A stretch of 64,000 bases of DNA from Escherichia ruysiae (GTDB lineage Bacteria > Pseudomonadota > Gammaproteobacteria > Enterobacterales > Enterobacteriaceae), in assembly GCF_902498915.1 (NCBI RefSeq), contig NZ_CABVLQ010000001.1. One strand, given 5' to 3'. This document shows, in pieces, positions 18,418 through 26,733 of the stretch. The notes beneath the pieces are model-generated. The model saw only the letters and a list, made by a program, of their open reading frames with translations, ran no database searches and had not been told where the DNA came from. Position 1 is the first letter of the stretch. Each line of letters begins with the position of its first letter. Made by a program: the position numbers and the translations under genes.

Positions 18418-20600
18418 TATCCCTCCCGAACCAGCCAGATAGTGGCCAGCGGCGGTAGCGTAAGGCTTAATGAATGCTGGCGACCGTGGCTGGCGATCTC
18501 ATCACTGTGTACTGCGCCGCCATTACCGGTATTGCTACCGTGATAGTGCATGGAATCCGTATTGAGGATTTCACGCCATTTACCCGGCTGATTAATACCA
18601 AAGCGATAATCATGGCGCGGCACCGGCGTAAAGTTACTGGCAACGATAATTTCATTACCCTCTTTATCACGGCGAACAAAAATCAGCACCGAACGTTCAT
18701 GGTCATCCACCACCAGCCATTCAAAGCCATACGCGTCAAAATCCAGCTCGTGCAATGCTTTGTGATAGCGATAAGTGTGGTTCAGATCGCGCACCAGACG
18801 CTGGACGCCGTGATGCCAGTTGTCGCCGCCTTCCAGCAGGTGCCAGTCAAGGCTGGCGTCGTGGTTCCACTCACGCCCTTGAGCAAATTCATTGCCCATG
18901 AACAGCAGTTTTTTGCCTGGGAACGCCCACATCCAGGCATAGTAGGCTCGCAGATTGGCAAACTTCTGCCATGCATCGCCCGGCATTCTGTCGAGAATCG
19001 ATTTTTTGCCGTGCACCACTTCGTCGTGCGACAACGGCAGGACGAAGTTTTCAGTGTAGTTGTAGAGCATCCCGAAGGTGAGTTTATCGTGATGGTATTG
19101 ACGATAAACCGGGTCGAGCTTCATGTAGTCCAGGGTGTCGTGCATCCAGCCGAGGTTCCACTTGTACCAGAAGCCGAGGCCGCCGATATCCTGCGGACGA
19201 GAAACGCCAGGGAAGTCAGTAGACTCCTCCGCCATCGTTACCGCGCCAGGAACTTGCTCACCGATAATACGGTTGGTATTGCGTAAAAATTCAATCGCTT
19301 CCAGATTCTCGCGTCCACCAAACTCGTTGGGGATCCACTCGCCCTCTTTACGGCTGTAGTCGCGATAAATCATCGACGCCACCGCATCGACACGCAGCGC
19401 ATCAATACCAAAACGTTCAATCCAGTACAGCGCGTTACCGACAAGGAAGTTACTGACTTCACGGCGACCATAGTTGTAGATCAGCGTGTTCCAGTCCTGA
19501 TGATAGCCTTCGCGCGGATCGCTGTGTTCATACAGATTTGTTCCGTCAAATTCGGCAAGTGCAAAGTCATCAGTCGGGAAGTGCCCCGGCACCCAGTCAA
19601 GAATAACGTTCAAACCGGCTGCGTGTGCGGCATCAATGAAATAGCGGAAGTCATCGCGAGTACCAAAACGGCGAGTTGGCGCGTACAGACCCGTCGGTTG
19701 ATAGCCCCAACTACCATCGAATGGATGTTCGTTAATTGGCAGCAGTTCGAGATGGGTAAAGCCCATCCATTTAGCGTAAGGCACCAGTTGATCGGCCAGC
19801 TCGCGGTAGCTTAACCAGAAGTTGTTGTCGGTGTGACGACGCCAGGAACCCAGATGAACTTCATAGATAGAGATTGGCGCATCAAACTGATTCGCTTTTT
19901 TGCGCTCTTCGGTCTGCACGACCTTTTCAGGCAGTCCGCAAATAAGGGAAGCGGTTTCCGGACGCATCTGTGCTTCAAAGGCATAAGGATCAGACTTCAA
20001 ACGCAGATTGCCATTGGCATCAATCATTTCGTATTTATAGAGCTGACCGTTGTGCGCGCCAGGGATAAACAGTTCCCAGATGCCGCTCTCTTTACGCAGG
20101 CGCATCGGATGACGACGACCATCCCAGTAGTTGAATTGCCCAACAACCGAGACTCGGCGGGCATTGGGTGCCCAGACAGAAAAACGCGTGCCGGTAACGC
20201 CATCCATGGTATCTGCGTGTGCGCCTAAGGTTTCATACGGGCGCAGGTGAGTACCTTCAGATAACAGCCAGGCATCCATTTCCTGAATTAAAGGGCCAAA
20301 ACGGTAAGGGTCATCAATAAGATTCTGCTGACCATGCCAGACAACAGCCAACTGATAGCGGAAAAAATTCTTACGTCGTGGAATGACGCCGCTGAAGAAT
20401 CCACGAGAGTCGAGACACTCCAGTTTAGCGACTTTGCGTCCGGTTTTTGGTTCAATCACCCACACATCGGTGGCGTCAGGTAAAAGGGCACGGACTTCCA
20501 GTCCTGCTGTAGTTTTATGCATTCCCAGTACGGAAAATGGGTCTGCAAAATGGCCTGCAATTAGCGCGTTTATCACGTCTCTATCGATACGAACGGACAT
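18417..20600 (-). CDS. glgB: GlgB, 1,4-alpha-glucan branching enzyme
   Basis: GlgB cuts alpha-1,4 chains and reattaches them as alpha-1,6 branches. The 727-residue protein has an N-terminal extension, a CBM48 domain (GTRFSVWAPNARRVSVVGQFNYW) and the GH13 barrel with DWVPGHFP, IDALRVDAVASMIYRDYS (nucleophile Asp), MAEESTDFPGV (acid/base Glu) and LPLSHDEVVHGK. The last residues read LVREG then stop, one residue shorter than the LVREAE end I recall for K-12. The reading frame ends within the glgX start. It is the first gene of the cluster and follows a long structured leader. Confidence 0.98.
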   Translation of the reverse strand: MSVRIDRDVINALIAGHFADPFSVLGMHKTTAGLEVRALLPDATDVWVIEPKTGRKVAKLECLDSRGFFSGVIPRRKNFFRYQLAVVWHGQQNLIDDPYRFGPLIQEMDAWLLSEGTHLRPYETLGAHADTMDGVTGTRFSVWAPNARRVSVVGQFNYWDGRRHPMRLRKESGIWELFIPGAHNGQLYKYEMIDANGNLRLKSDPYAFEAQMRPETASLICGLPEKVVQTEERKKANQFDAPISIYEVHLGSWRRHTDNNFWLSYRELADQLVPYAKWMGFTHLELLPINEHPFDGSWGYQPTGLYAPTRRFGTRDDFRYFIDAAHAAGLNVILDWVPGHFPTDDFALAEFDGTNLYEHSDPREGYHQDWNTLIYNYGRREVSNFLVGNALYWIERFGIDALRVDAVASMIYRDYSRKEGEWIPNEFGGRENLEAIEFLRNTNRIIGEQVPGAVTMAEESTDFPGVSRPQDIGGLGFWYKWNLGWMHDTLDYMKLDPVYRQYHHDKLTFGMLYNYTENFVLPLSHDEVVHGKKSILDRMPGDAWQKFANLRAYYAWMWAFPGKKLLFMGNEFAQGREWNHDASLDWHLLEGGDNWHHGVQRLVRDLNHTYRYHKALHELDFDAYGFEWLVVDDHERSVLIFVRRDKEGNEIIVASNFTPVPRHDYRFGINQPGKWREILNTDSMHYHGSNTGNGGAVHSDEIASHGRQHSLSLTLPPLATIWLVREG

Positions 20601-20830
20601 GCTTGTCTTCCTGTTTTATTGTGTCACCCCATCCAACTGATTTTTGACATCTGGTTGTGACATTTTTTTGACCTGAACGGCGCAGCACTCTGTGCATCCT
20701 CTCTGCGTCGTCCTCCCTTCAGGTAAGGCAGTGAATACTCATGTATTCTGCCACCCTTAAAGAATAGCCAATGCTCTATCTAACTCCCGGTAAATCATGA
20801 AACATCTGCGCTTACTCCTGTATTACGCAC
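20601..20830 (-). promoter_or_regulatory. glgB upstream region with a structured, GGA-rich leader
   Basis: The 271-bp gap between asd and glgB contains no gene. Arms ACCTGAA (20671-20677) and TTCAGGT (20718-20724) enclose a segment with smaller stems. On the minus strand this segment carries GGA motifs (GGGAGGAC, AGAGAGGAUGC). A second imperfect stem lies at 20727-20752. I cannot place the -35/-10 confidently. CsrA control of glgB is known from the literature; these motifs as its sites are an inference. Confidence 0.45.
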
Positions 20831-20853
20831 TAAAAGGGGCGGCATTGCGCCCC
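20831..20853 (-). terminator. Intrinsic terminator of asd
   Basis: The minus-strand RNA forms GGGGCG, a 6-base loop, CGCCCC, then UUUU, starting 19 bp after the asd stop. Confidence 0.85.
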
Positions 20854-20871
20854 AGATTTAATGAATAAAGA

Positions 20872-21975
20872 TTACGCCAGTTGACGAAGCATCCGGCGCA
20901 GCGGCTCCGCTGCACCCCACAGCAACTGGTCACCCACGGTAAAGGCTGACAGAAATTCTGGCCCCATATTCAGTTTACGCAGGCGGCCTACAGGCGTGGT
21001 CAGCGTGCCAGTAACGGCTGCTGGGGTTAGCTCACGCATAGTGATTTCCCGATCGTTTGGTACGACTTTCGCCCACGGATTGTGAGCCGCCAGCAGTTCT
21101 TCCACGGTCGGAATCGATACATCTTTTTTCAATTTGATGGTGAATGCCTGACTATGGCAGCGCAATGCTCCGACACGCACGCATAAACCATCTACCGGAA
21201 TCACAGAAGATGTGTTGAGGATCTTGTTAGTTTCCGCCTGCCCTTTCCATTCTTCGCGGCTCTGACCGTTATCAAGCTGTTTGTCGATCCACGGAATCAG
21301 GCTACCCGCCAGCGGAACACCAAAGTTATCCACCGGCAACTCGCCGCTGCGGGTTAAGGTCGTGACTTTGCGTTCAATATTGAGAATAGCAGAGGACGGG
21401 GTTGCGAGTTCATCCGCCACATGACCATACAGTTGGCCCATCTGGGTTAACAACTCCCGCATATGTCGCGCACCACCGCCGGAAGCCGCCTGGTAGGTTG
21501 CAACGGAAACCCAATCAACAAGATCATTGGCGAATAAACCGCCTAACGACATCAACATCAGGCTTACGGTACAGTTACCGCCCACAAAAGTCCTGATGCC
21601 TTTATTTAATCCGTCAGTAATGACGTCCTGATTGACTGGGTCAAGGATGATGATGGCGTCGTCTTTCATGCGCAGAGACGATGCTGCGTCAATCCAGTAA
21701 CCTTGCCACCCGTTCTCACGGAGCTTTGGATAGATTTCGTTGGTATAATCGCCGCCCTGACAGGTTACGATGATATCGAGGGCCTGCAGCGCCTCCAGAT
21801 CAAAGGCATCCTGAAGTGTGCCGGTAGTACCGCCAAAGGACGGTGCAGCCTGACCAGGCTGGGAAGTCGAAAAGAAGACAGGGCGAATGGCGTCGAAGTC
21901 GCGCTCTTCAACCATGCGTTGCATGAGAACGGAGCCGACCATACCGCGCCAGCCGATAAAACCAACATTTTTCAT
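20872..21975 (-). CDS. asd: Asd, aspartate-semialdehyde dehydrogenase
   Basis: Asd reduces aspartyl phosphate to aspartate semialdehyde with NADPH, a branch point for lysine, diaminopimelate, methionine and threonine synthesis. The 367-residue protein starts with the NADP fold MKNVGFIGWRGMVGSVLMQRM and has catalytic Cys135 in FVGGNCTVSL. The frame is open another 36 codons upstream, but the start at 21975 gives the standard length and begins exactly at the Rossmann fold. It is a single-gene unit with its own terminator, divergent from yhgN. Confidence 0.98.
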   Translation of the reverse strand: MKNVGFIGWRGMVGSVLMQRMVEERDFDAIRPVFFSTSQPGQAAPSFGGTTGTLQDAFDLEALQALDIIVTCQGGDYTNEIYPKLRENGWQGYWIDAASSLRMKDDAIIILDPVNQDVITDGLNKGIRTFVGGNCTVSLMLMSLGGLFANDLVDWVSVATYQAASGGGARHMRELLTQMGQLYGHVADELATPSSAILNIERKVTTLTRSGELPVDNFGVPLAGSLIPWIDKQLDNGQSREEWKGQAETNKILNTSSVIPVDGLCVRVGALRCHSQAFTIKLKKDVSIPTVEELLAAHNPWAKVVPNDREITMRELTPAAVTGTLTTPVGRLRKLNMGPEFLSAFTVGDQLLWGAAEPLRRMLRQLA

Positions 21976-22167
21976 AAGCGTTTTTTTCCTGCAAAGATGT
22001 GTGCTGTATATATGTGCCGGTGTCCTCGTGGCACATCTTTCACCATACAAAAAGCAGCCAAAGTCGCAAGTGAAATTAATCAATGATAGCGAAGCAATCA
22101 GTAATGCGACTTATCCTGCTTTCATAGCACGCAGAAAGTCCAACGCAATTATCAGGGAACTTGAGTT

Positions 22168-22761
22168 ATGAATGAAATCATTTCTGCAGCAGTTTTATTG
22201 ATCTTGATTATGGATCCGCTCGGAAACCTACCTATTTTCATGTCCGTACTGAAACATACTGAACCGAAAAGACGTCGGGCAATCATGGTGCGAGAGTTGC
22301 TTATTGCTCTTCTGGTGATGCTGGTGTTCCTGTTTGCGGGTGAGAAAATTCTGGCATTTCTTAGTCTGCGGGCGGAAACCGTCTCTATTTCTGGCGGCAT
22401 CATTCTGTTTCTGATTGCCATTAAGATGATTTTCCCCAGCGCATCGGGAAACAGCAGTGGGCTTCCGGCCGGTGAAGAGCCATTTATCGTGCCATTAGCC
22501 ATTCCGCTGGTCGCCGGGCCGACGATTCTCGCCACGCTGATGTTGCTGTCTCATCAGTACCCCAATCAGATGGGGCATCTGGTGATTGCCCTGCTGCTGG
22601 CCTGGGGCGGCACATTTGTCATCCTGCTGCAGTCATCGCTATTTTTACGTCTGCTGGGCGAGAAAGGGGTGAATGCACTGGAACGCCTGATGGGATTGAT
22701 TCTGGTGATGATGGCAACCCAGATGTTCCTCGACGGCGTTCGGATGTGGATGAAGGGGTGA
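22168..22761 (+). CDS. yhgN: YhgN, MarC-family inner membrane protein
   Basis: A 197-residue protein with about six hydrophobic helices. IMDPLGNLPIFMSVLKHTEPKRR at the N terminus and VAGPTILATLMLLSHQ are hallmark MarC/UPF0056 segments. The family resembles small transporters, but no substrate is established. It stands alone between divergent asd and convergent gntU, with a strong hairpin after its stop. Confidence 0.95.
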   Translation: MNEIISAAVLLILIMDPLGNLPIFMSVLKHTEPKRRRAIMVRELLIALLVMLVFLFAGEKILAFLSLRAETVSISGGIILFLIAIKMIFPSASGNSSGLPAGEEPFIVPLAIPLVAGPTILATLMLLSHQYPNQMGHLVIALLLAWGGTFVILLQSSLFLRLLGEKGVNALERLMGLILVMMATQMFLDGVRMWMKG

Positions 22762-22783
22762 CGGGGATAATTTCTCGAAATGA

Positions 22784-22809
22784 GCCCGGTAGCGTCAGAA
22801 CTACCGGGC
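22784..22809. terminator. Hairpin between convergent yhgN and gntU
   Basis: Perfect 9-bp arms GCCCGGTAG and CTACCGGGC lie around an 8-base loop, 22 bp after yhgN and 8 bp after gntU. The symmetric placement suggests a shared terminator, though neither side has a long T-run. Confidence 0.65.
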
Positions 22810-22817
22810 GAACAAAC

Positions 22818-24158
22818 TTAACTCAACAGCTGGAACGCAATCATCCCGACGATAGCACCGACAGTGCCAAGGATGGTTTCCATCATGGTCCAGGTTTTCA
22901 GCGTTTCGGCTTCGGTCGCGCCGGTAAATTTACCGAACAACCAGAAACCAGCGTCGTTAACGTGGCTGACAACAATCGAACCACCGGCGATACAAATCGA
23001 CAACGCCGCCATTTGCGCACCGGAGTAGTTCAGTTGTTCAATAACCGGCATCACCAGTCCCACCGCCGTTAAGCAGGCAACGGTGGCAGAACCCTGAATG
23101 ATGCGCACTGCAGCGGCCAGCACGAAGCAAGTGATCGCAATCGGCAGCCCCATCCCGGTTAACGCTTCGCCCAGTGCCGGACCTACGCCAGAATCAACCA
23201 GTACCTGTTTGAACACGCCACCTGCACCAATCACCAGCAGAATGATTCCCGCCGGTTGCAGCGCGTGACCGCAAATCTCCATCACTTTGTCTTTCGGCAT
23301 ACCCTGACGCATCGCCAGACCATAAATCGCCACCAGACAAGCAACCAGAATCGCGGTAAACGGATGACCGATAAACTCGAACCATTCATAAGCGGTAGAG
23401 CCTTCCGGCACAAAACGCGCGGCAATGGTTTTAAGACCTACCAGCACCAGCGGCAGCAGGATCAGCGACAGGCTGAATCCGAAAGATGGCATTTTTCCTT
23501 CGCCGAGATGCGGTTCGCTGATGTCGTCAGGAATATGCAGTTCCACGTAGCGGCTGATGAAATTACCCCACAGCGGCCCGGCAATAATCATTCCCGGAAT
23601 TGCCGCACACAGGCCAATCAAGATCATCCAGCCAAAGTCGGCGTTCATCTGCGATGCCAGCAGCATTGGCGCTGGCCCCGGCAGTAAGAACGCCGCCGCT
23701 GCCGCCACACCGGCGAATAACGGGATAACCAGTTTCACCAGGTTCGTGCCGGTATGGCGCGCCATTGAGAAAGCAACGCTAATCAGCAGAACAATCGCCA
23801 CTTCAAAGAACAGCGGTAGCGCACAAACCAGCCCAGCAAGGCCAATGGCATAATGAGCGCGGCTGTGGCCGAAGGATTTGAGCATTTTGACGGCAATCTG
23901 ATCGACTGCGCCGGTTTCATGTAAGATCTTGCCAAACATGGCTCCCAGCGCGACAACCACCGCCAGGAAGCCGAGGGTGCCTCCCATCCCTTTTTCCATC
24001 GTCGCTGCGATTTTATCGAGCGGCATACCGGAAAAAAGGCCAGCCCCCATAGACACCACCATCAAAGCCAGGAAGGCGTGCATACGCGCCTTCATGACTA
24101 AAAACAGCAGCAGTAAAACAGACCCTACTGCTGTTAAAACAAGCGTTAATGTACTCAC
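22818..24158 (-). CDS. gntU: GntU, low-affinity gluconate transporter
   Basis: GntU imports gluconate by proton symport. The 446-residue protein is hydrophobic throughout, with 12 or more predicted membrane helices, and has GntP-family segments such as GMGGTLGFLAVVVALGAMFGK and GSATVACLTAVGLVMPVI. It begins 3 bp after the gntK stop, so gntK and gntU are one transcription unit. GntR represses them from the tandem operators upstream of gntK, and CRP probably activates them. Confidence 0.97.
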   Translation of the reverse strand: MSTLTLVLTAVGSVLLLLFLVMKARMHAFLALMVVSMGAGLFSGMPLDKIAATMEKGMGGTLGFLAVVVALGAMFGKILHETGAVDQIAVKMLKSFGHSRAHYAIGLAGLVCALPLFFEVAIVLLISVAFSMARHTGTNLVKLVIPLFAGVAAAAAFLLPGPAPMLLASQMNADFGWMILIGLCAAIPGMIIAGPLWGNFISRYVELHIPDDISEPHLGEGKMPSFGFSLSLILLPLVLVGLKTIAARFVPEGSTAYEWFEFIGHPFTAILVACLVAIYGLAMRQGMPKDKVMEICGHALQPAGIILLVIGAGGVFKQVLVDSGVGPALGEALTGMGLPIAITCFVLAAAVRIIQGSATVACLTAVGLVMPVIEQLNYSGAQMAALSICIAGGSIVVSHVNDAGFWLFGKFTGATEAETLKTWTMMETILGTVGAIVGMIAFQLLS

Positions 24159-24161
24159 TAC

Positions 24162-24689
24162 TTATTTGCCTTTTTTAATAACCTCAATGGTGCTTGCCAC
24201 AACACCTTCCAGTGGCTGATCGATATCCACCACCAGTACATCGGTTTCGTCCGCACCCGGTTCCTGCAGCGTTTCAAACTGCGTCACCAGCATTTGGGTT
24301 TTAAAGAAATGGCCTTTACGCGCTTTCAGGCGGCTTTCAATCACATCAAAATCGCCTTTCAGGTAGATGAAAGAGAGATTCGGATTACCCGCGCGTAGCA
24401 GGTCGCGATAGTGCTTTTTCAGTGCAGAACAGACGATCAGCGACACTTTATTGGTGCGCTGCATGGCAAACGCGGCGTCGTTCAGTGCCTGTAACCACGG
24501 TTTGCGATCGTCATCATTCAACGGTTCACCGGACGCCATTTTTTCGATATTGCGACGCGGATGGAGGAAATCGCCATCAAGAAACGCGGCATGAAGTTGA
24601 TGCGCCACTTCACTGGCGACCGCAGATTTGCCGCTGCCCGATACGCCCATCAAGACGTAAATGTGGTGATCATGGTTAGTCGTGCTCAA
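24162..24689 (-). CDS. gntK: GntK, thermoresistant gluconokinase
   Basis: GntK phosphorylates gluconate to 6-phosphogluconate for the Entner-Doudoroff and pentose phosphate routes. The protein is 175 residues when started at the TTG at 24689 (STTNHDHHIYVLMGVSG). The P-loop GVSGSGKS is near residues 16-23 and the substrate-side segment is FLDGDFLHPRRNIEKM. The ATG at 24710 would add seven residues and lies further from any ribosome site, so the TTG start known for E. coli is preferred. Confidence 0.95.
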   Translation of the reverse strand: MSTTNHDHHIYVLMGVSGSGKSAVASEVAHQLHAAFLDGDFLHPRRNIEKMASGEPLNDDDRKPWLQALNDAAFAMQRTNKVSLIVCSALKKHYRDLLRAGNPNLSFIYLKGDFDVIESRLKARKGHFFKTQMLVTQFETLQEPGADETDVLVVDIDQPLEGVVASTIEVIKKGK

Positions 24690-24719
24690 AGTGGTGCCCC
24701 CACAATACAAGAATTAAAA

Positions 24720-24748
24720 ATGTTACGGGTAACTGTTATCGGTAACAT
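24720..24748. promoter_or_regulatory. gntK: Tandem GntR operators upstream of gntK
   Basis: Two copies of the GntR operator half-palindrome (consensus ATGTTACCCGTAACAT) lie side by side: ATGTTACGGGTAAC (24720-24733) and CTGTTATCGGTAACAT (24733-24748), sharing the base at 24733. They are 31-59 bp upstream of the gntK start, where GntR would block transcription. Confidence 0.88.
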
Positions 24749-24802
24749 TGTCCAGCCGGACAAAATCAGAAGCAATATCCATCCGTGCCTTAAGTGTATA
24801 AG

Positions 24803-24818
24803 TGTGAGCTACTTCAAA
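24803..24818. promoter_or_regulatory. CRP-binding site upstream of gntK
   Basis: TGTGA, six bases, TCAAA matches CRP in five of five positions on the left half and three of five on the right. It lies about 115 bp upstream of the gntK start and ends 10 bp before the gntR stop. The placement suits activation of gntKU. Confidence 0.7.
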
Positions 24819-24827
24819 TTTGTGAGC

Positions 24828-25823
24828 TTAAATAGATCCGCCCGGTGACAAGGTGAAACCTAAATCTAACATTTTCGGTGTCACTGCTTCGCCACGAATA
24901 CGCGCCAGCAGGCGTTCAGCGCCAATGCTGCCCATCCGCTCACGCGGTGTCAGCACACTCGCCAGCCGTGGCTCCATCACCTGACCAATATCGTGACCGT
25001 GGAAACCGGCAATCGCCATATCGTCAGGAATTTTCAGCCCCAAACGCTGACATTCAAACGCCGCGCCGACAGCCAGGTCATCGTTGGTACAGAACACGCC
25101 ATCCAACTGCGGATATTCCCGCCGCGCCTGGCGAATCAGTTCAATACCTGAAGAGTAAGAAGAAGATTGTTCAACCATCACGCTATATGGCACCAGGCCT
25201 GCATCCAGCATCGCCTGTTCGTATCCCTTCTGTTTGATGATAGTACGTTCGTCGAGACGTGCGCCGAGATAGGCAATGTGACGATGCCCGCGAGCAATAA
25301 TGGCGGTGGTCATCTGGCGTGCCGCTTCAAAGTTATCAAAACCGACGGCGATATCGAGGCACGGTGATTTACTGTCCATCAGTTCCACCACCGGAATACC
25401 TGCCACTTCAATCATCTTTAAGGTGCGCGGCGTGTGGGTACGTTCGGTGAGGATCAGCCCGTCGATATTCCAGGAGAGCATCGATTCGAGACGTTCTTGC
25501 TCCATTTCCGGTTTATAACCGTAGTGCGCCAGCATAGTCTGATAACCGTGCGCGTCGGTGACGCTTTCGATGCCGCGTAATACTTCCGCGAAAACCTGGT
25601 TGGTGAGAGAAGGCAACAGGACGCCAATTGCCCGGCTGGTAGCATTTGAGAGGATATCGGGCGCGCGGTTGGGAATATAACCCAGTTCATCAAGAGCGGC
25701 GGCAATCTTGCCGCGTAAGGCGACGGAGACCTGCTCCGGGTTGCGTAAAAAACGGCTGACCGTCATTTTGGTCACGCCTACACGGTCAGCCACATCCTGA
25801 AGTACGGGTCTTTTCTTTTTCAT
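24828..25823 (-). CDS. gntR: GntR, LacI-family repressor of gluconate genes
   Basis: GntR represses gluconate uptake and Entner-Doudoroff genes and is induced by gluconate. The 331-residue protein has an N-terminal LacI helix-turn-helix and hinge (MKKKRPVLQDVADRVGVTKM then TVSRFLRNPEQVS) and a periplasmic-binding-type effector domain (GVLLPSLTNQVFAEVLRGIE, CTNDDLAVGAAFECQRLG). It is encoded just upstream of gntKU in the same direction but has its own promoter region behind a long perfect hairpin at 25875-25908. Confidence 0.98.
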   Translation of the reverse strand: MKKKRPVLQDVADRVGVTKMTVSRFLRNPEQVSVALRGKIAAALDELGYIPNRAPDILSNATSRAIGVLLPSLTNQVFAEVLRGIESVTDAHGYQTMLAHYGYKPEMEQERLESMLSWNIDGLILTERTHTPRTLKMIEVAGIPVVELMDSKSPCLDIAVGFDNFEAARQMTTAIIARGHRHIAYLGARLDERTIIKQKGYEQAMLDAGLVPYSVMVEQSSSYSSGIELIRQARREYPQLDGVFCTNDDLAVGAAFECQRLGLKIPDDMAIAGFHGHDIGQVMEPRLASVLTPRERMGSIGAERLLARIRGEAVTPKMLDLGFTLSPGGSI

Positions 25824-25874
25824 CGTCCTGAAGGGTACAAAAGGGATAGATTCCTTTAGTTTACCACGGACGCA

Positions 25875-25908
25875 TCACAACCTTCCTGATTCCTCAGGAA
25901 GGTTGTGA
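25875..25908 (-). terminator. Long perfect hairpin after yhhW
   Basis: Arms TCACAACCTTCCTGA and TCAGGAAGGTTGTGA (15 bp each, perfect) flank a 4-base loop, 7 bp after the yhhW stop and 52 bp before the gntR start. There is no U-tract on the minus strand. It may end yhhW transcripts or form part of gntR control. Confidence 0.6.
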
Positions 25909-25915
25909 GATAAAT

Positions 25916-26611
25916 TTAGACTGGCGGTAAATCGAACAGCAGGATTTCACTGTCGCTATCGGCGTGGACGGAGATTGCCTGCTCATCCCAGATTGCCAGA
26001 CCATCGCTGGTAGAGGCTTTGACACCGTTAATGGTGACATTGCCTTTTACTACCTGGATCCAGACGCGGCGTTCAGCGGCAATCTGATGTATCGACTGCT
26101 CATCTTTTACCAGCGCCCAGCGGTAAAGTTCCATATCCTGATACACTTTCAGCGAACCATCACGCGCATCCGGCGAAAGAACCAGCTGTTTGCCCTGCAC
26201 GGCATCAAAGCGACGCTGTTCATAACGCGGCGTAATCCCATTTTCTTCTGGCATGATCCAGATCTGATACAGATGCAGACGCTCGGTGCTGCTGGGGTTG
26301 TACTCTGAGTGACGAATACCCGTACCCGCACTCATTATCTGAAACTCGCCCGCCGGAACATGCTCTTTATTGCCCATGCTGTCCTGATGCTCAACAGTAC
26401 CTTCCAGCACGTAGGTCAAAATTTCCATATCTTTATGTGGGTGAGTGCCGAAGCCCTGCCCTGCTTCAATCACGTCGTCGTTAATCACGCGCAGCGCGGA
26501 GAAGCCCATAAAATTCGGATCGTAATAGTTGGCAAAAGAGAAAGTGTGCCAGGAGTCCAGCCAGCCATGATTTGCATGACCACGTTCATTTGCTTTGCGT
26601 AAGTAGATCAT
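25916..26611 (-). CDS. yhhW: YhhW, pirin-like quercetin 2,3-dioxygenase
   Basis: A 231-residue bicupin of the pirin family. The N-terminal metal-binding cupin is clear: FGTHPHKDMEILTYVLEGTVEHQDSMG has His, His and Glu, and GTGIRHSEYNPS has the fourth ligand. The E. coli protein has quercetinase activity in vitro; its physiological substrate is unknown. The start MIYLRKANERGHANHGWLDS is the family N terminus. It lies 122 bp downstream of yhhX on the same strand. Confidence 0.95.
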   Translation of the reverse strand: MIYLRKANERGHANHGWLDSWHTFSFANYYDPNFMGFSALRVINDDVIEAGQGFGTHPHKDMEILTYVLEGTVEHQDSMGNKEHVPAGEFQIMSAGTGIRHSEYNPSSTERLHLYQIWIMPEENGITPRYEQRRFDAVQGKQLVLSPDARDGSLKVYQDMELYRWALVKDEQSIHQIAAERRVWIQVVKGNVTINGVKASTSDGLAIWDEQAISVHADSDSEILLFDLPPV

Positions 26612-26733
26612 TTGTATTCACCCCCTGAATGTTTTCGATGGGCTTAGTGTGGACCCGATCCGCCTGGGATGATAGAGGGTGAAAATTGACCCCTCTGTTC
26701 AAAAAAATTGAACTATTCGAGGAGCCATCAAAC

